In this document: positions 31,596 through 35,134 of the stretch, piece after piece | Numbering within the stretch: the first letter of the stretch is position 1 | Layout of the letters: the number at the start of each line of letters is the position of its first letter | From: an uncultured Oscillospiraceae bacterium | GTDB lineage: Bacteria; Bacillota; Clostridia; Oscillospirales; Oscillospiraceae | Direction of reading: 5' to 3' | Length of the DNA stretch: 35,134 nucleotides | Assembly: GCA_947626905.1 (NCBI GenBank) | Contig: CANQUE010000020.1 | Location: 1 to 35,134, forward strand | The notes under the pieces: generated by a model | What the model saw: only the letters and a program-made list of their open reading frames with translations | The model's database searches: none | What the model was told of the DNA's origin: nothing | Position numbers and translations under genes: made by a program

Positions 31596-33053
31596 ATGGT
31601 CACCAACGACGAAGCCATCGCCCGGATAAAGCACGAGGTCATGCGCCTGGTGTGCAAGCTGGCCTGGGAGGGAAAGCTGGAGGAAGGCCGGGACCAGATC
31701 CCCTATGAGCTGATCCCCGGGCCCCAGGCCCAATTCCGCTGCTGCATCTACAAAGAGCGGGAGATCATCCGCCAGCGGGTCCGCCTGGCGGAGGGGCTCT
31801 GCCCCACCGGCACCCATTCCGACAACATGGTCCAGGTCATCAACGCCGCCTGCGAGGAATGCCCCATCGCCTCCTATATCGTCACGGACAACTGCCGCAA
31901 GTGCGTGGGCAAGGCCTGCCAGAACTCCTGCCAGTTCGGCGCCATCTCCATGGGCCCCACCCGCTCCTACATAGACCCCAACAAGTGCCGGGAGTGCGGC
32001 AAGTGCGCCGCCGCCTGCCCCTACAACGCCATCGCCCACCTGGAGCGGCCCTGCAAAAAGGTCTGCCCCGTGGACGCCATCACCTACGACGAGTACGGCA
32101 TCTGCAAGATCGACGAGGAAAAGTGCATCCGCTGCGGCATATGCATCCACAACTGCCCCTTCGGCGCCATCGGCACCAAGGCCTCCGTGGTCCAGGTCAT
32201 CAACGAGATCAAGGCCGGCAAGAAGGTCATCGCCATGCTGGCCCCCGCCACCGAGGGCCAGTTCGGCAAGGACATCACCATGTCCAGCTGGCGCACGGCC
32301 CTGAAAAAGGCGGGCTTTGCCGACATGATCGAGGTGGGCCTGGGCGGCGACATGACCGCCGCGGCGGAGGCGGAGGAATGGGCCGAGGCCTATAAGGCGG
32401 GCAAGAAGATGACCACCTCCTGCTGCCCCGCTTTTGTGAACATGATCCGGCTGCACTATCCCGCCTTGCTGGAGAACATGTCCACCACCGTTTCCCCCAT
32501 GTGCGCGGTGAGCCGCTACCTGAAGCAGCTGGACCCCTATACGGTGACCGTGTTCGTGGGCCCCTGCATCGCCAAAAAGAGCGAGGTCAACATGCACGGC
32601 ATCGAAGGCAACGCGGATTACGTGCTCACCTACGGGGAGATCCGCTCGCTGATGTACGGCAAGGACATCGAGCTGGAGCCGGAGCCCATAGACAAGCAGC
32701 AGAGCAGCGTTTACGGCAAGCGCTTCGGCAACGGCGGCGGCGTGGCCGCGGCGGTGGTCCGGTGCTTCGGGGAGATGGGCGAGGATATCGCCCCCGAGGT
32801 GATGAAGTGCTCCGGCGCGGCGGAGTGCAAAAAAGCGCTCCTGCTGCTGAAGGCCGGCCGGCTCCCGGCGGACTTCATCGAGGGCATGGTCTGCGAGGGC
32901 GGCTGCGTGGGCGGCCCCAGCAAGAACATGACCGTGGCGGAAGGGAAAAAATTCCGGGACGACATGATCGCCCAGGCCGACGGACGGGGCGTGCTGGAGA
33001 ACCTGAAGATGATGGGCGCGGACAAGGTCCCCATGCACCGGGCCCATCTGTGA
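31596..33053 (+). CDS. Monomeric [FeFe] hydrogenase, group B-like
   Basis: The product has 485 residues. After an N-terminal Cys-containing region there is a ferredoxin-type part with several CxxC clusters (NCRKCVGKACQNSC; KCRECGKCAAACPYN; KCIRCGICIHNCPFG, about 100-190). The H-cluster domain follows: L1 TSCCPAF (Cys276/Cys277), SPMCAVSR, L2 GPCIAKKSE (Cys324) and L3 CEGGCVGGP (Cys433, Cys437). These are the cysteines that hold the H-cluster and its [4Fe-4S] part. TSCCPAF, with Phe where group A has Trp, and the compact layout fit group B enzymes of anaerobic Firmicutes. It would reduce protons or oxidise H2 with ferredoxin. Start: AGAGGAGAG before the ATG. No HydEFG maturases are in the window. 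Confidence 0.9.
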   Translation: MVTNDEAIARIKHEVMRLVCKLAWEGKLEEGRDQIPYELIPGPQAQFRCCIYKEREIIRQRVRLAEGLCPTGTHSDNMVQVINAACEECPIASYIVTDNCRKCVGKACQNSCQFGAISMGPTRSYIDPNKCRECGKCAAACPYNAIAHLERPCKKVCPVDAITYDEYGICKIDEEKCIRCGICIHNCPFGAIGTKASVVQVINEIKAGKKVIAMLAPATEGQFGKDITMSSWRTALKKAGFADMIEVGLGGDMTAAAEAEEWAEAYKAGKKMTTSCCPAFVNMIRLHYPALLENMSTTVSPMCAVSRYLKQLDPYTVTVFVGPCIAKKSEVNMHGIEGNADYVLTYGEIRSLMYGKDIELEPEPIDKQQSSVYGKRFGNGGGVAAAVVRCFGEMGEDIAPEVMKCSGAAECKKALLLLKAGRLPADFIEGMVCEGGCVGGPSKNMTVAEGKKFRDDMIAQADGRGVLENLKMMGADKVPMHRAHL

Positions 33054-33061
33054 ATCACGGC

Positions 33062-33100
33062 AAAGAAAGCTCCCGGGAACCCCCGGGAGCTTTCTTTTTT
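33062..33100. terminator. Bidirectional terminator between hydrogenase and protease genes
   Basis: AAAGAAAGCTCCCGGG (33062-33077) pairs with CCCGGGAGCTTTCTTT (33082-33097); T-rich ends occur on both strands (TTTCTTTTTT on plus). The genes converge here. Confidence 0.92.
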
Positions 33101-33120
33101 GTGGGGAGAAACGGCGAATC

Positions 33121-34290
33121 TCACGAGTCGCTGCCGCCGGGGAACTGGGAGATGAAATCCTCGATGGAGCCGTAAGGGATCTGCTCCTGCTGCTGGGCGC
33201 CCTCCCCGGAGGGCTCCTCCGGCAGCGCGGACTGGACGGACTGGCCCACCTCCACTTTTACCTCTATGGATTCGCCCTGGCGATAGACCGTCAGCGTGAG
33301 CGTATCCCCCACCTTGGAGGCGGCCACGGCGTCGGCCAGGTCCCCCCGGTTATTGACCGGCTCTCCGTCGACGGCGGTGACGATGTCGTTGACCTCTATG
33401 CCCGCCTTCTCGGCTGGGCTGTCCTCCTCCACAGCCCTCACAGCGGCGCCGGCGGGCAGGCCGAAGGAGATCGCCTCTTCGCCCACGTCCCCCACGGTGA
33501 CGCCGATAAAGGGCTTGGCGATGGTGCCGTTGTCCATGATGCTCTCCACCACGCCGTACACCCGGCTGATGGGGATGGCGAAAGCGATGTTGTCGATGGA
33601 CGCCGTGGAGCCGTTCCGGGCGGAGTACTTGGCGTTGGTGATCCCGATGACCTCGCCGTACATATTGAACAGCGCCCCGCCGGAGTTGCCGGAGTTGATG
33701 GCGCAGTCGGTCTGGATCAGGTCCATGGTCACCCCGTTGGACACGGTGATCTCCCGGTTCAGGGCGCTGACCCGTCCGCCGGTCAGAGAGAAGGTCAGCT
33801 CACCCAGCGGGTTGCCGATGGCGATGACCTCGTCGCCCACCCGTAGGTCGCCGGAATCGCCGATCGTCACAGGGGCGAGCCCCTTGGCGTCCACCTTCAG
33901 CACGGCGATGTCGTTGCTCTCGTCCCGGCCGACCAGCTCCGCGTCATAGCTGTCGCCGCCATAGGTGGTGACGGTGATGGTCTCCGCGCCCTCCACCACA
34001 TGGTAGTTGGTCAAAATGTAGCCGTCGTCCGTGATGATAAAGCCGGAGCCGGAAACGGCGGAGGTGGTCTGATATCCCCAGATATTGGTGGTGATGGTAG
34101 TGGTGATGCCCACGGTCGAATTAACATTCTGCTCATAGATATCCGCCGCGCTCATCTCCTGCCGGGGCTTCTCCGCTGCGGACGCGCGGCTGGTCCCCGC
34201 GAAAGCGCCCGCCAGCAGCGCCAGGCACAGCACCGCCGCCAAATACCGTCCGATCCGCCGGCCGCGGCCGGTCTTTGCTTCCGAATACAT
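33121..34290 (-). CDS. HtrA/DegP-like serine protease with PDZ domain
   Basis: The product has 389 residues. A cytoplasmic basic tail and one membrane anchor/signal (about 14-35) are followed by a trypsin-like protease with catalytic His97 (TNYHVV), Asp127 (SNDIAV) and Ser203 (NSGNSGG). A C-terminal PDZ domain (about 265-355) and a Gln/Glu/Ser-rich tail follow. It degrades or refolds damaged proteins outside the membrane. AAAAGGGG lies about 11 nt before the ATG. No CtsR or CIRCE box was seen, and no promoter with good -35 could be assigned. Confidence 0.94.
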   Translation of the reverse strand: MYSEAKTGRGRRIGRYLAAVLCLALLAGAFAGTSRASAAEKPRQEMSAADIYEQNVNSTVGITTTITTNIWGYQTTSAVSGSGFIITDDGYILTNYHVVEGAETITVTTYGGDSYDAELVGRDESNDIAVLKVDAKGLAPVTIGDSGDLRVGDEVIAIGNPLGELTFSLTGGRVSALNREITVSNGVTMDLIQTDCAINSGNSGGALFNMYGEVIGITNAKYSARNGSTASIDNIAFAIPISRVYGVVESIMDNGTIAKPFIGVTVGDVGEEAISFGLPAGAAVRAVEEDSPAEKAGIEVNDIVTAVDGEPVNNRGDLADAVAASKVGDTLTLTVYRQGESIEVKVEVGQSVQSALPEEPSGEGAQQQEQIPYGSIEDFISQFPGGSDS

Positions 34291-34436
34291 TTTAAACAGT
34301 ACCCCTTTTCTTGGAATTGTCGGGAACTTTCCCTTTCGCGCCTATTGTAGTCCCCTCCGCCGGGCGGATGTTGACAAATTATTGAACGAAATATGACTTT
34401 ACTGTAAATTCTCGCCCCCTGACCGGCCCGCCCATT

Positions 34437-34867
34437 TCATTTCCTCAGCACCGTTTCCCACTCCTCCGGAAAGGCGATATGAAAGAGGGAAATCGTTGAT
34501 CGAATTTCTCCGCATCGTGCCTGGGAGAGAAATTCGCCGGGTCCATATATCCCACCTCGCCATATTTGTGCGCGTGAAAATAAGAGATCTGAGAGCGCAA
34601 AAACACTTCGACATCCTCCACCGCAGAAAAGAGGATCCCACGAAGGCGGCGGTCGAACTCATACAAATGATACATCCGCAAAAAGCTGGTCCCTTCCATA
34701 TATGTACCGTCAGGCTGTTTGAAGGGGAGAAAATACGCCGTCATACGATAGTAGTTGACGCTCTCCAGTATTCTTATACACTGTGCTTCATCCCGAATGA
34801 CTATGCCCCGCTCACGCAGAATGTTGAGCTGTTCTTCATACGTGGTGGGCTTCTTCAGCTCGGACAT
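34437..34867 (-). pseudogene. Decayed Abi_2/AbiF-like abortive-infection gene
   Basis: The gene starts well: AGGGAG 7 nt before ATG 34867, then MSELKKPTTYEEQLNILRERG, a family-typical N-terminus with ILESVNYYRMTAYFLPF, YEFDRRLRGILFSAVEDVEVFLRSQISYFHAHKYG and DPANFS. The segment LRSQISYFH offers an R-x6-H pair of HEPN type. After about residue 120 the middle is missing: the frame ends after 140 residues, whereas family members are usually about 290-320. In a shifted frame the last codons (34437-34487) read LFHIAFPEEWETVLRK, which looks like the family's natural C-terminus. An internal deletion of roughly 150 codons with frameshift explains this. The family call is fairly sure, the deletion is inferred. 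Confidence 0.75.
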
Positions 34868-34885
34868 ATCGGATCTCCCTACTAT

Positions 34886-34945
34886 AAAAAATGCCCTCCC
34901 TGGGACACATTTACCTTTCGGTAAAGAGGTGCGGGAGGTCCTGTT
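34886..34945 (-). ncRNA. Structured leader RNA of the Abi-like gene, ending in a terminator
   Basis: On the minus strand, between promoter and start codon, CCTCCC (34933-34938) pairs with GGGAGG (34895-34900), GCAC with GTGT, and TTTACC with GGTAAA around a GAAA (GNRA) tetraloop (34910-34925). Six U follow (34886-34891). The RNA would be about 60 nt. Promoter, short terminated RNA, then Abi gene is the layout reported for RNA-antitoxin Abi systems. The structure is seen; the role is inferred. Confidence 0.5.
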
Positions 34946-34951
34946 ACTCGT

Positions 34952-34980
34952 ATTATATTCTTGGAATACAGGAAAATCAA
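34952..34980 (-). promoter_or_regulatory. Promoter of the leader RNA / Abi-like gene
   Basis: On the minus strand, TTGATT (34975-34980) and TATAAT (34952-34957) are separated by 17 nt. Confidence 0.75.
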
Positions 34981-35052
34981 CCGTTAATCCCTGCAAATTT
35001 TCAACTTTCTTGAAAAAGATGTAAAAAGAGCCCCGCCCCTGGCGGCGGGCAC

Positions 35053-35086
35053 GAAAAACCCCGCAGCCATGACGGCTGCGGGGTTT
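35053..35086 (-). terminator. Terminator after tRNA-Thr
   Basis: AAACCCCGCAGCC (35056-35068) pairs with GGCTGCGGGGTTT (35074-35086); the minus strand ends in TTTTTCG. It begins 3 nt after the encoded tRNA 3' end. Confidence 0.9.
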
Positions 35087-35088
35087 GG

Positions 35089-35134
35089 TGGAGCTGCTGG
35101 GCGGATTCGGACCGCCGACCTCGTCATTACCAAT
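35089..35134 (-). tRNA. tRNA-Thr(GGT), 3' portion only
   Basis: The minus strand gives an anticodon loop TTGGTAA (anticodon GGT, codon ACC), the 3' anticodon stem TGACG, variable region AGGTC, T arm GGCGG-TCCGAAT-CCGCC, 3' acceptor strand CAGCAGC, U discriminator and an encoded CCA (35089-35091). A second CCA follows directly (35086-35088). The 5' half, including D arm and the partner acceptor strand, lies beyond the right edge. Confidence 0.85.

Noticed and set aside
34371-34376. Plus-strand TTGACA as a promoter antisense to the Abi remnant
   Set aside because: No acceptable -10 lies 16-18 nt downstream and no plus-strand gene follows.
34399-34662. An 87-codon frame overlapping the Abi remnant
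   Set aside because: It is a shifted reading of the same decayed gene with no start signal; its DNA is covered by the pseudogene entry.
1-35134. CRISPR array, insertion sequence or prophage genes
   Set aside because: No regularly spaced repeats, transposase, integrase or phage structural frame was seen on either strand.

Overview
The window is high-GC DNA with Firmicute-type signals: near-consensus TTGACA/TATAAT promoters, strong AGGAGG-type ribosome binding sites and many rho-independent terminators. The gene set (TAXI/TRAP solute receptor, Bce-type peptide-antibiotic module, single-subunit group B-like [FeFe] hydrogenase, phosphoketolase, zinc-ribbon/SH3b surface proteins) fits an anaerobic, gut-type Clostridia member, most likely near Oscillospiraceae (Flavonifractor/Lawsonibacter-like). 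The genus is inferred from gene content and composition only. Because GC is high, nearly every gene has long open frames on the opposite strand; these were treated as shadows.

Layout. 1-281: 5' end of a TAXI-type lipoprotein receptor (-), with its promoter. 520-5037: a four-gene Bce-like operon (-) of response regulator, intramembrane-sensing kinase, ABC ATPase and FtsX-type permease, with GTGAC-type candidate operators in front of the regulator and the ATPase. 5207-10044: a (+) operon of an FMN-dependent alpha-hydroxy-acid oxidising enzyme with a cysteine-rich N-terminus, a hybrid histidine kinase with one dead and one live receiver, and a degenerate HD-GYP protein. 10164-10652: mscL with an added zinc ribbon. 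10737-13526: proC (-), divergent from murI plus a WYL regulator (+). 13537-14623: a small ORF (-) and rsmI (+). 14716-17568: a membrane HTH regulator, a zinc-ribbon/TM/triple-SH3b protein and a purN-like gene lacking the usual catalytic residues (all -).

18073-21830 (-) is an operon of an Mrp/NBP35 ATPase, an OmpR-type response regulator, a histidine kinase and an unknown membrane-anchored protein. 22028-22663 is an unknown membrane protein. 22853-31170 (-) runs carA-carB, a small lipoprotein, phosphoketolase and prmA. The carAB transcript starts at a consensus promoter and carries a roughly 240-nt leader with two intrinsic-terminator structures, which suggests attenuation. 31596-33053 (+) is the hydrogenase, converging on an HtrA/DegP-like protease (33121-34290, -). 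The right end holds a decayed Abi_2/AbiF-like gene preceded by its own promoter and a short structured, terminator-ended leader RNA, then the 3' half of a tRNA-Thr(GGT).

The most interesting items are the Abi remnant with its intact-looking leader RNA, the carAB double attenuator, the catalytic-residue-deficient PurN, and the oxidase / hybrid kinase / degenerate HD-GYP operon. No CRISPR array, IS element, rRNA or replication origin was recognised.
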